From: Blastococcus sp. CT_GayMR16
GTDB taxonomy: Bacteria; Actinomycetota; Actinomycetes; Mycobacteriales; Geodermatophilaceae
Assembly: GCF_004570875.1 (NCBI RefSeq)
Contig: NZ_SPQK01000004.1
Span: 205,472-269,471, forward strand
Direction: 5' to 3'
DNA length: 64,000 nucleotides
A program made the position numbers and the translations under genes. Under the pieces are notes generated by a model that saw only the letters and a program-made list of their open reading frames with translations, was not told where the DNA came from and made no database searches. Positions within the stretch are counted from its first letter, which is position 1. Every line of letters starts with the position of its first letter. Of the stretch, positions 6,048-13,117 are shown in pieces.

Positions 6048-7978
6048 CGACATTCCGACACAACGGAGGCGGGCTCGCCGATCCGAAGGCGGTCGCTGCC
6101 CAGGGGTGGGCCCGCAAGGGCTGGCCGGTGTTCCCGCTCGACGGCAAGCATCCCCTCGTGAAGTGGCAGGACGCGGCCACCACGGACCCGGCCCGCGTTC
6201 GAGCGCTCTGGCGGAAGCATCCCGGCGCCAACGTCGGTGTCGTGACGGGGGTTCGCTCGGGCGTGTTCGTCCTCGACGTGGACGGCGATGAAGGGCGCGC
6301 CAGTCTGGCGAGCCTGGAACGCCAGCACGGCCGAATTCCGAAGACGTACCGGGTGCGCAGTGGCCGGGGCGAGCACATCTACTTCCGCGCCGTCGAGGGG
6401 TTGCGCAACCGGGCAGCCGTGCGGACGGGGCTGGATGTTCGCGGCGAAGGCGGTCTCGTCGTCGCGGCTGGTTCGGTGCATGCCAGTGGCAGCACCTACG
6501 ACGCCGTGGACGAGTGCGCGTCGGTGACCACCGCCCCTGAGTGGCTGCTGGCTGCCCTGGCGAGCCCCAACGGCGGGGCAACGGCCACCACCCGGTCTGT
6601 TGGGGTGCCGGTGGCCGACTACGTGGCTGGTGCCGTCGCCGCCGAGGTAGAGACGCTGGCGACTACCCGAGCCGGCGGACGCAACGACCAGCTGAATCGA
6701 AGCGCCTGCGCTCTCGGGCACTACGTCGGCAGCGGCCAGGCCGACGAGGCCGAGGTCTTCGACGCGCTGTTGGGCGCCGCGCTGGACATCGACCTGCCGG
6801 AAGCGGAGGCCCGCGCCACGATCCGCAGCGGGCTGAACGCGGGCAAGGCCGAACCGGTGCGCCTCGTCAGCGCGGCGAAGAGGAAGCCAGGCGACGACGA
6901 AGACGTCGACGACGTGCTGGCCCTGGTCCGGGCCACCTTCCTCTCCAACCAGGCTGATGAGTCCGACCATCTCGACGGGCTGATGGACGACGACCAGCTC
7001 GCCAGCCTGCCGCCGGTCGAGTGGGTCATCGACGGCTGGGTTCCCCGTGGGGCGTACTCGGTTCTGTACGGGCCGCCCGGCGCCGGGAAGACCATCGCGC
7101 TGACCGGTATGGGCCTGGCGGTGCGTCGCGGCACACGCTGGCAGAACGGCGCCCGCAACACGACGCAGACCGGCGTTCTCTTCTACCAAGGCGAGGGCTT
7201 GCGGAAGGTCAAGGACCACGTCGACGCCTGGAAGCTGCGTTACCCCAGCGACCGGCACATGGCCCCGGTCCGCTATCGGGACAAGACCTTCGACGTCACC
7301 ACCGAGAGTGGCGTAGCGGCTGTCATCCGCACGGTGCAGAAGCTCGAAGCCGACACCGGCGAACCGGTGGGCATGGTGATTATCGACCCGCTGGTGGAGT
7401 TCATGACCGGCGAAGAGAACGGCGAAGGGATGTTGCTCGCCGCCCGAGGGCTACGGGCGCTGGCACAAATTCTCGACTGCGCCGTGGTGGTCGGGCACCA
7501 CACCAACGCCAACGAGAGCCGAGAGCGCGGTGCGGCCTTCCTCCGGATGGGCGCCGGACTGTTCATGCGGCTCAGTGAAACGGATGAAGGCGGCACCGGT
7601 CGCGGCCTGGTTCAGGACAAGAACCGGTTCGAGGAAAGGCAGGCCATCGAGCTGGACATGGTTCGCACGGGGCCGTCCGTCGTTCTCGAATGGCAGGGCG
7701 TCGTGAGCGCCCGAGAGTTCGCGGCCGAGCAGAAGTCGAAGGCCGTCGAGAAGGCCGCGGAGAAGAAGGTGGAGCAGAAGCGGGCGGGCAATGACCAGCT
7801 TCGGCGCAGGGTTCTCTCCTATTTGCGCGAGCACCCTCGCGCCTCGAAGAACACGGTGGCCGCTGGCATCGGCGGTAATCGGAGCGAAGTGCTCTTCATG
7901 CTCGATTTGCTGACGGAGGAGGGAGTCGTCATTCGAGAACAGGGAGCCGGAAAAGCACAGTTCCACTCGCTGGCTTGA
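6044..7978 (+). CDS. Replication protein: prim-pol domain plus AAA/RepA-type ATPase
   Basis: A 644-residue protein. Residues ~15-190 form a bifunctional primase-polymerase (prim-pol) domain with the metal motif LDVDGDEG (D78, D80) and the later GRGEHIYFR segment. A second part has a Walker A motif GPPGAGKT (about 343-350) and Walker B VIIDPLVEF (about D448), as in RepA/DnaB-type hexameric ATPases, then a basic helical linker and a C-terminal winged helix (RRRVLSYLREHPRASKNTVAAGIGGN). This is the layout of prim-pol replicases of actinobacterial integrative elements and plasmids. It should initiate and prime autonomous replication of the excised circle. The GTG start overlaps the upstream stop. 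A repeat cluster just after the gene is the probable origin. Confidence 0.9.
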   Translation: MTTFRHNGGGLADPKAVAAQGWARKGWPVFPLDGKHPLVKWQDAATTDPARVRALWRKHPGANVGVVTGVRSGVFVLDVDGDEGRASLASLERQHGRIPKTYRVRSGRGEHIYFRAVEGLRNRAAVRTGLDVRGEGGLVVAAGSVHASGSTYDAVDECASVTTAPEWLLAALASPNGGATATTRSVGVPVADYVAGAVAAEVETLATTRAGGRNDQLNRSACALGHYVGSGQADEAEVFDALLGAALDIDLPEAEARATIRSGLNAGKAEPVRLVSAAKRKPGDDEDVDDVLALVRATFLSNQADESDHLDGLMDDDQLASLPPVEWVIDGWVPRGAYSVLYGPPGAGKTIALTGMGLAVRRGTRWQNGARNTTQTGVLFYQGEGLRKVKDHVDAWKLRYPSDRHMAPVRYRDKTFDVTTESGVAAVIRTVQKLEADTGEPVGMVIIDPLVEFMTGEENGEGMLLAARGLRALAQILDCAVVVGHHTNANESRERGAAFLRMGAGLFMRLSETDEGGTGRGLVQDKNRFEERQAIELDMVRTGPSVVLEWQGVVSAREFAAEQKSKAVEKAAEKKVEQKRAGNDQLRRRVLSYLREHPRASKNTVAAGIGGNRSEVLFMLDLLTEEGVVIREQGAGKAQFHSLA

Positions 7979-7994
7979 CGCGCAGAAGGGCAGT

Positions 7995-8098
7995 GGTACC
8001 GGTGGTACCGGACCAGTACCGGTACCGGTGCGCGGTGGGCGGTACTGGTACCAGTTCCGGCCCCCCTACGGGGTGGCCGGGAACCGGTGACCAGCTAC
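7995..8098. repeat. GGTACCGG iteron-like cluster, candidate replication origin
   Basis: Starting 16 bases after the replication gene, copies of GGTACCGG(T) occur at 7995-8003, 8004-8011 and 8021-8029, with GTACCGGT at 8016-8023. Variants GGTACTGGTACC (8041-8052), GTTCCGG (8054-8060) and GGAACCGGT (8080-8088) follow. ACCGGTACCGGT (8018-8029) and CTGGTACCAG (8045-8054) are perfect palindromes. Such repeats beside a replicase gene commonly bind the initiator. Autoregulation or a regulatory leader for the gene at 8156 are alternatives. Confidence 0.6.
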
Positions 8099-8155
8099 CA
8101 CCACTCCCACTAGGCGGCCTGGAACCACTCAATGCAAGAGAAGGAGGAACACAGG

Positions 8156-8863
8156 ATGAGCAAGAAGAAGAGGCGGGTTCGAACTGACGACCCGGTGAAG
8201 TGCATCGCGCACTCGTCGCGGACGGGCAATCCATGCAAGAACCCACCCATGCAAGGCGGGAACGTCTGCCGGATGCACGGTGGGGCCGCCGCCCAGGTGC
8301 GTCGTCGGGCGGCTGAGCGCATCGCCCTGGCCAGTGATCCAGCCGCCGCGAAGCTGATCGCCTTCATGAATGACGAGAGCGTTCCGCACAACGTTCGACT
8401 CGCGGCCGCGAAGGATCTTCTCGACCGAGCGCAGGTCTCCGGCAAGACGACCGTTGAGATCGAGGTGCCCGCGTGGCAGCAGATCCTCGAAGGGGTGGTT
8501 GCAAGCGTCGAGCCCGGCGTGCAGATGCGCCCGTTCGCGGAAGCGCAGGGCGCCCCGGACCCGCTGGTGGTCGCGGCGGAACGTGTCGAAGCGGAGCGCG
8601 AACTGGCCCGCTACCAGGCCGAGCCCCACGACGCCGACTGGTCGGACGCCTTCGCCTACGGCTCCGAACCGCCCCGGCCCGCCCCGGTGCAGGAGCCGGC
8701 GACGCCTATGAGGAACGGAGCCGACCGACCGCCGCCCGAGCACCCGCTGCCGGAACGGCGCCGCATCGAGCCGGACGACCCTGACTACTGGGCCGTGCCC
8801 CGGACCTACCGGCCCACCCCACGACAGCCCAGCAAGGGCCGCATCGCCGGGCGCCGCCGCTGA
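8156..8863 (+). CDS. Cys/His 'HGG' protein, similar to small-terminase-adjacent phage proteins
   Basis: 235 residues. The N-terminus has CIAHSSRTGNPCKNPPMQGGNVCRMHGG, a Cys/His cluster (three Cys, His) followed by a basic helix and 'DPAAAKLIAFMNDESVPHNVRLAAAKDLLDRAQ'. This C..RTG.PC...P...G..CR.HGG pattern is known from many actinobacterial phages and integrative elements, often beside or at the start of small terminase-like proteins. The C-terminal ~110 residues are Pro/Arg/Glu-rich and probably disordered. ATG 8156 is chosen over an earlier ATG at 8132 because AAGGAGG sits eight bases upstream. It may bind zinc and DNA; a packaging role would need a large terminase, which is not in the element. 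Confidence 0.7.
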   Translation: MSKKKRRVRTDDPVKCIAHSSRTGNPCKNPPMQGGNVCRMHGGAAAQVRRRAAERIALASDPAAAKLIAFMNDESVPHNVRLAAAKDLLDRAQVSGKTTVEIEVPAWQQILEGVVASVEPGVQMRPFAEAQGAPDPLVVAAERVEAERELARYQAEPHDADWSDAFAYGSEPPRPAPVQEPATPMRNGADRPPPEHPLPERRRIEPDDPDYWAVPRTYRPTPRQPSKGRIAGRRR

Positions 8864-9109
8864 CGCCGACGCCAGCGCCCTGGGCGCCGACGTGCGCCGA
8901 TGGACTGGTGCCGGTCGGGTGCTGGCACACCCTCCCCAAGGACGCCGCCTGGCGGGCCGCCAGCGGTCGCCGGCGACGCCGAACGGGACGTATCGGCGTC
9001 GCGGCCGGGTCCACAGAGAGTGGAGGTCAGAAAGTCCTGAACTTTCGGGGCCGGGTTCTGTGAGCTGAGTGGGTCCGCACCACACGAGTCACCGCCCAGG
9101 AGGCACCCC
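8864..9109 (+). other. Spacer with a possible small open frame
   Basis: 246 bases between two genes. Directly after the 8863 stop a frame without ATG/GTG at its beginning runs to about 9062 and reads like protein (TPTPAPWAPTCADG, then GCWHTLPKDAAWRAASGRR); a GTG near 8908 could start it. I cannot tell whether this is a real small gene, a remnant of a longer neighbour, or chance. The last ~50 bases include AGGAGG and the leader of the 9110 gene. Confidence 0.3.
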
Positions 9110-9580
9110 GTGACCAGCACCAAGACCACCACCACCCCGGCCACCGTCGACACCGAGGAGTCGGCCACTCGCGTCGGCCCCATGCACCAGGCGTTCGCCG
9201 ACTTCCTGAACGGTCAGCACGGCGCAAACGGCATCACCGCCGAGCAGGTGTTCCTCGTGACCAGCAAGCGCAAGGCGTTCCGCAGCACCGACACGTACCG
9301 GGTCGAGGTGAAGGCCGCACAGGAGCAGGCCAAGGCCGCCGACCTGGCCGCCAAGGAGCAGCGGGCGCAGGAGCGGGCCGCCGACCGCCAGCGCAAGGCG
9401 GAGGAGAAGGCGGCAGCCGCTGCGGCGGCCAAGGCCAAGGCCGATGCGGAGAAGGTGGCTGCCAAGGCTCCCGAGCCCGCCCCGGTCGAGAAGAAGGCCC
9501 CGGCTGCCAAGGCTCCGGCCGCGAAGCCCGCGCCGAAGAAGGCCGCCGCCGCCAAGGCGAACCCTGCCAAGACCGCCTGA
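9110..9580 (+). CDS. Alanine/lysine-rich, histone-H1-like-tailed protein
   Basis: 156 residues from a GTG with AGGAGG eight bases upstream. Residues ~20-65 are a small globular region (MHQAFADFLNGQHGANGITAEQVFLVTSKRKAFRSTDTYR). The rest is a long Ala/Lys/Glu helix and then AK/AP repeats (APAAKAPAAKPAPKKAAAAK) like the tails of bacterial histone-H1-like proteins. Such tails bind DNA non-specifically. It could compact or protect the replicating element, but no more can be said. Low-complexity sequence makes homology to named families unreliable. Confidence 0.7.
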   Translation: MTSTKTTTTPATVDTEESATRVGPMHQAFADFLNGQHGANGITAEQVFLVTSKRKAFRSTDTYRVEVKAAQEQAKAADLAAKEQRAQERAADRQRKAEEKAAAAAAAKAKADAEKVAAKAPEPAPVEKKAPAAKAPAAKPAPKKAAAAKANPAKTA

Positions 9581-9611
9581 CAGACCCGGCTACGAGCCCC
9601 AGGAGGCCACC

Positions 9612-9884
9612 ATGATCGAGATCGTTGGGCTGTACAGCCTCACGGAGACGCCAACCGGCAAGCCGGTGGAGGAGTTGTTGGCCGCGTTCGCTGCGGCTGG
9701 CATCTCTGCCACGCAAGAGGGCGCCGGAACGAGCGTCGGCAGTGGCGAGCGGGACGTGGAGGTGTGGGCCGACTGCACCGAAGCCCGCGCGTGGGAGGTC
9801 ATCGAGCCGCTGCGGTACGCCAAGGCATGGGACATCGAAGGCGAGATGCCCGAGGGCTACCAGCCCGGTGACAAGCGTGTGTGA
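9612..9884 (+). CDS. Small hypothetical protein
   Basis: 90 residues starting at ATG 9612, with AGGAGG six bases upstream. It has an alpha-beta pattern (IEIVGLYSLTETP, EELLAAFAAAG, RDVEVWADCTEARAWEVIEPLRYAKAWDIEG) that suggests a compact ferredoxin-like fold, but no motif is diagnostic. It lies in the run of rightward genes leading to the recombinases, and its stop overlaps the next gene's GTG start. Function unknown. Confidence 0.7.
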   Translation: MIEIVGLYSLTETPTGKPVEELLAAFAAAGISATQEGAGTSVGSGERDVEVWADCTEARAWEVIEPLRYAKAWDIEGEMPEGYQPGDKRV

Positions 9885-10257
9885 GCCCACGCCACCCGGC
9901 CCACCCGGTGCCGACGTGCCCGCCACCATCCCGACCCAGACCGACCAGAACGGCCCGGCCGGTGCCCAGGAGGGCACCGGCCTTCGGGCTGACGCACAGC
10001 GCCGACCGTGGCGCGCCCTGCTGGCCTGCGGTCACCGCGTCGAAGTGGTGCAGGTGTCCCCCGGCCCCGCCGAGCCACCCACGACCGTCGAGTGCCCGCG
10101 CTGCGGTGCGCGGCAGGCGGTCGACGTCTACCCGCTGACCGCACTCAGCGACCCGGAGAACGTGGGTTGGCTGCCAGTGGAGGACGGCGAGGACGACGCC
10201 TCCACGCAGTGGCACCCGTGCGAGGTCGAGCTGTGGGAGGGGGAGTACGACCGATGA
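9877..10257 (+). CDS. Zinc-ribbon-like hypothetical protein
   Basis: 126 residues in the frame that ends just inside the serine recombinase start. A GTG at 9877 overlaps the previous stop by eight bases; a second GTG at 9919 is possible. The first ~40 residues are Pro/Gly-rich. The core has LLACGHRVEV and VECPRCGARQAVDV, a Cys-x-His...CxxC pattern typical of a small zinc ribbon, then an acidic C-terminus (EDGEDDASTQWHPCEVELWEGEYDR). The stop overlaps the next ATG (ATGA), so it is translationally coupled to the recombinase. It may modulate recombination or transcription, which is inference. Confidence 0.65.
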   Translation: MCEPTPPGPPGADVPATIPTQTDQNGPAGAQEGTGLRADAQRRPWRALLACGHRVEVVQVSPGPAEPPTTVECPRCGARQAVDVYPLTALSDPENVGWLPVEDGEDDASTQWHPCEVELWEGEYDR

Positions 10258-10928
10258 ACGTCGTCGCGTACCTGCGGGTCAGCACCGACGAACAGGTGCA
10301 GAGCGGGCTCGGTCTGGAAGCGCAGCGGGCGGCCGTCGAGCAGGAGGCCGCTCGGCGCGGCTGGTCGGTCGTGTGGGAGGTCGACGAAGGGGTCAGCGGC
10401 AAGCTGCGCAACCGCCCCGCACTCGACCGCGCCCTGGGATGGCTGAGAGCCGGCGAGGCGCAGGCGCTCGTCGTGGCGAAGATGGACCGCCTCGGCCGCA
10501 GCGTCATCCAAGCCAGCGACGTGCTCGAGACGGCCCGCCGCCAGAAGTGGGACCTCATCGTCCTCGACCTGGGCATGGACCTGACCACCCCGCACGGCAA
10601 GGCGATGGCGCAGATGCTCGCGGTCTTCGCCGAGCTGGAACGCGAGATGATCAGCGCCCGGACGAAGGCCGCTCTCGGAGCTGCCAAGGCGCGAGGCACC
10701 CGCCTGGGTCGCCCACGCCAAATCGACCCGGCGCTGCTGACTCGCATCGTCGCCATGCACGCGGCCGGGTCGAGCCACCGCTGCATCGCCGCCGCTCTCA
10801 CGGCTGAGCGCGTCCCCACGCCCACCGGCCGCGCGCGGTGGAACCCCGGCAGCATCGGCGGCTATCTCACCAGCGCCGCCCTGGACCCCGTCGAACCCAC
10901 CCTTTCGGCATCGGAGGCCGTCGCATGA
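10254..10928 (+). CDS. Serine recombinase (resolvase/invertase family)
   Basis: 224 residues. The N-terminal resolvase domain is complete: YLRVSTDEQ with catalytic Ser10, QRAAVEQEAARRGW, KMDRLGRS and ELEREMISARTKAALGAAKARGTRLGRP. A C-terminal helix-turn-helix follows (IVAMHAAGSSHRCIAAALTAERVPTPTG). The length matches small resolvases and invertases rather than large serine integrases. The ATG overlaps the previous stop and its own stop overlaps the tyrosine integrase start. Possible jobs are multimer resolution of the replicating circle, or inversion; integration itself is better assigned to the tyrosine integrase because the target is a tRNA 3' end. Confidence 0.93.
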   Translation: MNVVAYLRVSTDEQVQSGLGLEAQRAAVEQEAARRGWSVVWEVDEGVSGKLRNRPALDRALGWLRAGEAQALVVAKMDRLGRSVIQASDVLETARRQKWDLIVLDLGMDLTTPHGKAMAQMLAVFAELEREMISARTKAALGAAKARGTRLGRPRQIDPALLTRIVAMHAAGSSHRCIAAALTAERVPTPTGRARWNPGSIGGYLTSAALDPVEPTLSASEAVA

Positions 10929-12151
10929 GCACCCGCATCCCCACCCGCACGCCCGGCGTCTACAAGATCCACCGGGGCAAGGGCACTGTCTACGTGGCCC
11001 GCTGGCGCGAGGTTGACCCGACGACCGGCAAGGCCCGCGTCCGCGACAAGACCTTCCTGAGCGAGACCGCCGCCCGGCAGTACCGGGCGAGAGTGGAGCA
11101 CACCCAGGCGACCGGGACCTACGTCGACCCGCAGGCCGGGAAGGTCACCTTCGCGGACGTCGCGGACCAGTGGCTCGCCACCGCATCGACCAGCGACATT
11201 CGACCGCAGACGCTAGAGAAGTACCGACGGAACCTCGCGAACTACGCGCTACCCGCGTTCGGCCGTCGCCGGCTCGACAGCATCACGAGCCGGGACGTCG
11301 AGCTGTGGCTTCGCGGACTGCGCACCACCCACGGCCAACCGCTGATGCCTGCGACCGTTCGACGGGCGTACTTTCCGCTGCAAGCGACCTTCCGCTACGC
11401 CCGGCAGCACAACGTCATCGCGATCAACCCGTGCGAGGGCCAGACCGTGAAGGTGCCCAAGGCGTTGCCCACCGGCCGGGAAGAGGTCGAAGGGCACTTC
11501 CTCAGCCTGACGCAAGTCGCCGCCCTGGCGAGCAAGTGCGCCGAGACAGATCCGGTCGACGGGCTCCTCGTCCGATTCGCTGGGGGCGTAGGGCTGCGGG
11601 CGAGCGAAATCGCTGGGCTGCGGGTGCGGGACCTGCGACTGGCTCGCCGAGAGGTGCACGTCGAGCGAACTGCGAAGAACGTGCCCGGTACCGGCTGGGT
11701 CTTCGAGGAACCGAAGTCTAAGAAGAGCCGGCGACGGGTGCCCATCCTCGATGACGAGCTGCTGCACGACCTGGGTCTCTACCTGGCAGGCCACCCACGG
11801 CGCGACGAACTGGATGCGCCCTTCTGGCCGGGGCGGGGCCGCACCGGGCCGGACTATGGCCAGACGGGTGCCGACCACCTGTGGAATCAGCAGGCGTTCT
11901 ACCGCAACGTCTACCGCCCGGCCGTGGCCGCCGTGGGGTTGCCCGCCGACCCGCACACCGGGGTCCGCTTCCACGATCTGCGACACACCTGCGGCAGCCA
12001 GTGGCTCGCGGACGGACACGAGATGTTCTCGGTGTCTCGCTGGCTCGGGCACAGCAGCGTCGCCTTCACCGCCGACGTCTACGGCCACGTCGCCAAGGAG
12101 CCGGACTACACCGCCGCCATCGAACGTACGCGGCTAGCGCGAGGACTGTAG
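10925..12151 (+). CDS. int: Tyrosine site-specific integrase
   Basis: 408 residues. The N-terminus has an arm-binding-type beta region (GVYKIHRGKGTVYVARWREVDPTTGK), then a SAM-like core-binding domain (VADQWLATASTS...) and the catalytic domain with R225 (GLRASEIAGLR), a lysine near residue 263, H350 and R353 (HDLRHTC), H376 (WLGHSS) and nucleophile Y386 (VYGHVAKE). All catalytic residues are present. The ATG overlaps the recombinase stop (ATGA). Together with the 44-bp tRNA repeats it is almost certainly the enzyme that inserted this element into tRNA-Met(CAT). It is unusual in not lying directly at the attachment site: about 4 kb separates it from attR. Confidence 0.96.
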   Translation: MSTRIPTRTPGVYKIHRGKGTVYVARWREVDPTTGKARVRDKTFLSETAARQYRARVEHTQATGTYVDPQAGKVTFADVADQWLATASTSDIRPQTLEKYRRNLANYALPAFGRRRLDSITSRDVELWLRGLRTTHGQPLMPATVRRAYFPLQATFRYARQHNVIAINPCEGQTVKVPKALPTGREEVEGHFLSLTQVAALASKCAETDPVDGLLVRFAGGVGLRASEIAGLRVRDLRLARREVHVERTAKNVPGTGWVFEEPKSKKSRRRVPILDDELLHDLGLYLAGHPRRDELDAPFWPGRGRTGPDYGQTGADHLWNQQAFYRNVYRPAVAAVGLPADPHTGVRFHDLRHTCGSQWLADGHEMFSVSRWLGHSSVAFTADVYGHVAKEPDYTAAIERTRLARGL

Positions 12152-12178
12152 CTGCACGCGACCCCTGCTACGTGGATG

Positions 12179-12223
12179 CGTAGTCACGTCGTGTTTGACA
12201 GCACGTAGTACGTAGTGCATTCT
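12179..12223 (+). promoter_or_regulatory. Promoter with CGTAGT direct repeats upstream of 12248
   Basis: TTGACA (12195-12200), a 17-base spacer and CATTCT (12218-12223) resemble a housekeeping promoter. CGTAGT occurs at 12179-12184, 12204-12209 and 12211-12216, the last two inside the spacer, so a repressor binding there would block transcription. The start of the next gene is 25 bases downstream. Confidence 0.5.
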
Positions 12224-12247
12224 CGACCCGTCGCAACACTTCGACGA

Positions 12248-12853
12248 GTGGAGACGCCAGTGAGCGAGGCCATCGGTAGCGGAACGGGAGCTGGACTGCT
12301 CGCTTTCCTGGACTGGACCATCGAGAAGAACGAGCTGAACAAGGCGACGGCGTCAGCCCTGAAGACAGGCGTCAGGAACGTGCTGTCCGTAGAGGACGAT
12401 GCCGACGGGGTTGACCTCCGCTCCCTCGATGAAGGAGCGATGGAGAACTTCCTTCTGCGCTTCACGAACAAGACGCGCGGCCAGTTCAAGGACAAGAGCC
12501 AGGAGGTCTACCGCCAGCGATTCCGCCAGTCGGTGGCCATGTACTTGACCTGGCTGGACGGCGGAGATTGGCGACCCGCGCGTCTGCGGCCAACCGCAAG
12601 CGGAAACGGGAACGGCACGGCGCAGCGGCGCCCCACGAAACCCTCAGCGACGCCTCCGGTGGCGCCCGCCGTAGAGCCGGCTGAAGCCCCGCGCTCGACG
12701 ACGCCCATCGTGGGCCTGATCGAGTACCCCTTCCCGCTACGGCCTGGGCTACGCGCACGGCTGATGCTCCCCGAAGACCTCTCTGCGGCAGAAGCGGGTC
12801 GTATCGCCGCCTTCGTTCGGACGCTGGCATTCGAGGACACAACCGAGGATTGA
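12248..12853 (+). CDS. SAM-like core-binding-domain protein with 'PFPLRPG' tail
   Basis: 201 residues from GTG 12248 (GTG 12260 is also possible). Residues ~10-100 (LLAFLDWTIEKNELNKATASALKTGVRNVL...YRQRFRQSVAMYLTWLDGG) resemble the N-terminal SAM-like DNA-binding domain of phage integrases, but no catalytic domain follows. A Pro/Thr-rich linker leads to a C-terminal segment IEYPFPLRPGLRARLMLPEDLSAAEAGRIAAFVRTLAF. A similar 'PFPLR.G...L.LP.DL...EA.RL..F' tail occurs on many small bacterial regulators and antitoxin-like proteins. It has its own promoter with direct repeats, which fits autoregulation. Role unknown; DNA binding is the best guess. Confidence 0.7.
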   Translation: METPVSEAIGSGTGAGLLAFLDWTIEKNELNKATASALKTGVRNVLSVEDDADGVDLRSLDEGAMENFLLRFTNKTRGQFKDKSQEVYRQRFRQSVAMYLTWLDGGDWRPARLRPTASGNGNGTAQRRPTKPSATPPVAPAVEPAEAPRSTTPIVGLIEYPFPLRPGLRARLMLPEDLSAAEAGRIAAFVRTLAFEDTTED

Positions 12854-12880
12854 TGTGCTGAGGGGGCGCGGGGTTTCGAG

Positions 12881-13081
12881 ATGAGCCATTGGCTGCTGCT
12901 AGTTCCTGCAGTGCTCCCCGTATGCGCCCTCATCCGCTGGCTCGCCGTATTGCGCTTCGGCCGTTGGCTGGTCCGAGAGACCGGTGACCCCGCCGCGCTT
13001 GGCCATGCCGCAGCCCTCGCGGACGCCATGCGGGGTCGTAGGTCCTTGCCTCCCACGGATACGTCCACGGAGCGCAGTTAG
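12881..13081 (+). CDS. Small membrane protein
   Basis: 66 residues starting MSHWLLLVPAVLPVCALIRWLAVLRF: one N-terminal transmembrane helix followed by a short polar tail with RGRRSLPPTDTSTERS. It starts 27 bases after the preceding gene, with a weak purine-rich site. It could be a toxin-like peptide or an anchor; nothing in the sequence decides this. It converges on the methyltransferase gene on the other strand. Confidence 0.5.
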   Translation: MSHWLLLVPAVLPVCALIRWLAVLRFGRWLVRETGDPAALGHAAALADAMRGRRSLPPTDTSTERS

Positions 13082-13117
13082 ACCAGCGGAGTCAATGCCC
13101 TGGATTCGGCTCCGTCC

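Noticed and set aside
7995..8098. CRISPR array
   Set aside because: Repeat units are 8-9 bp, overlapping and without spacers; no cas genes are present in the window.
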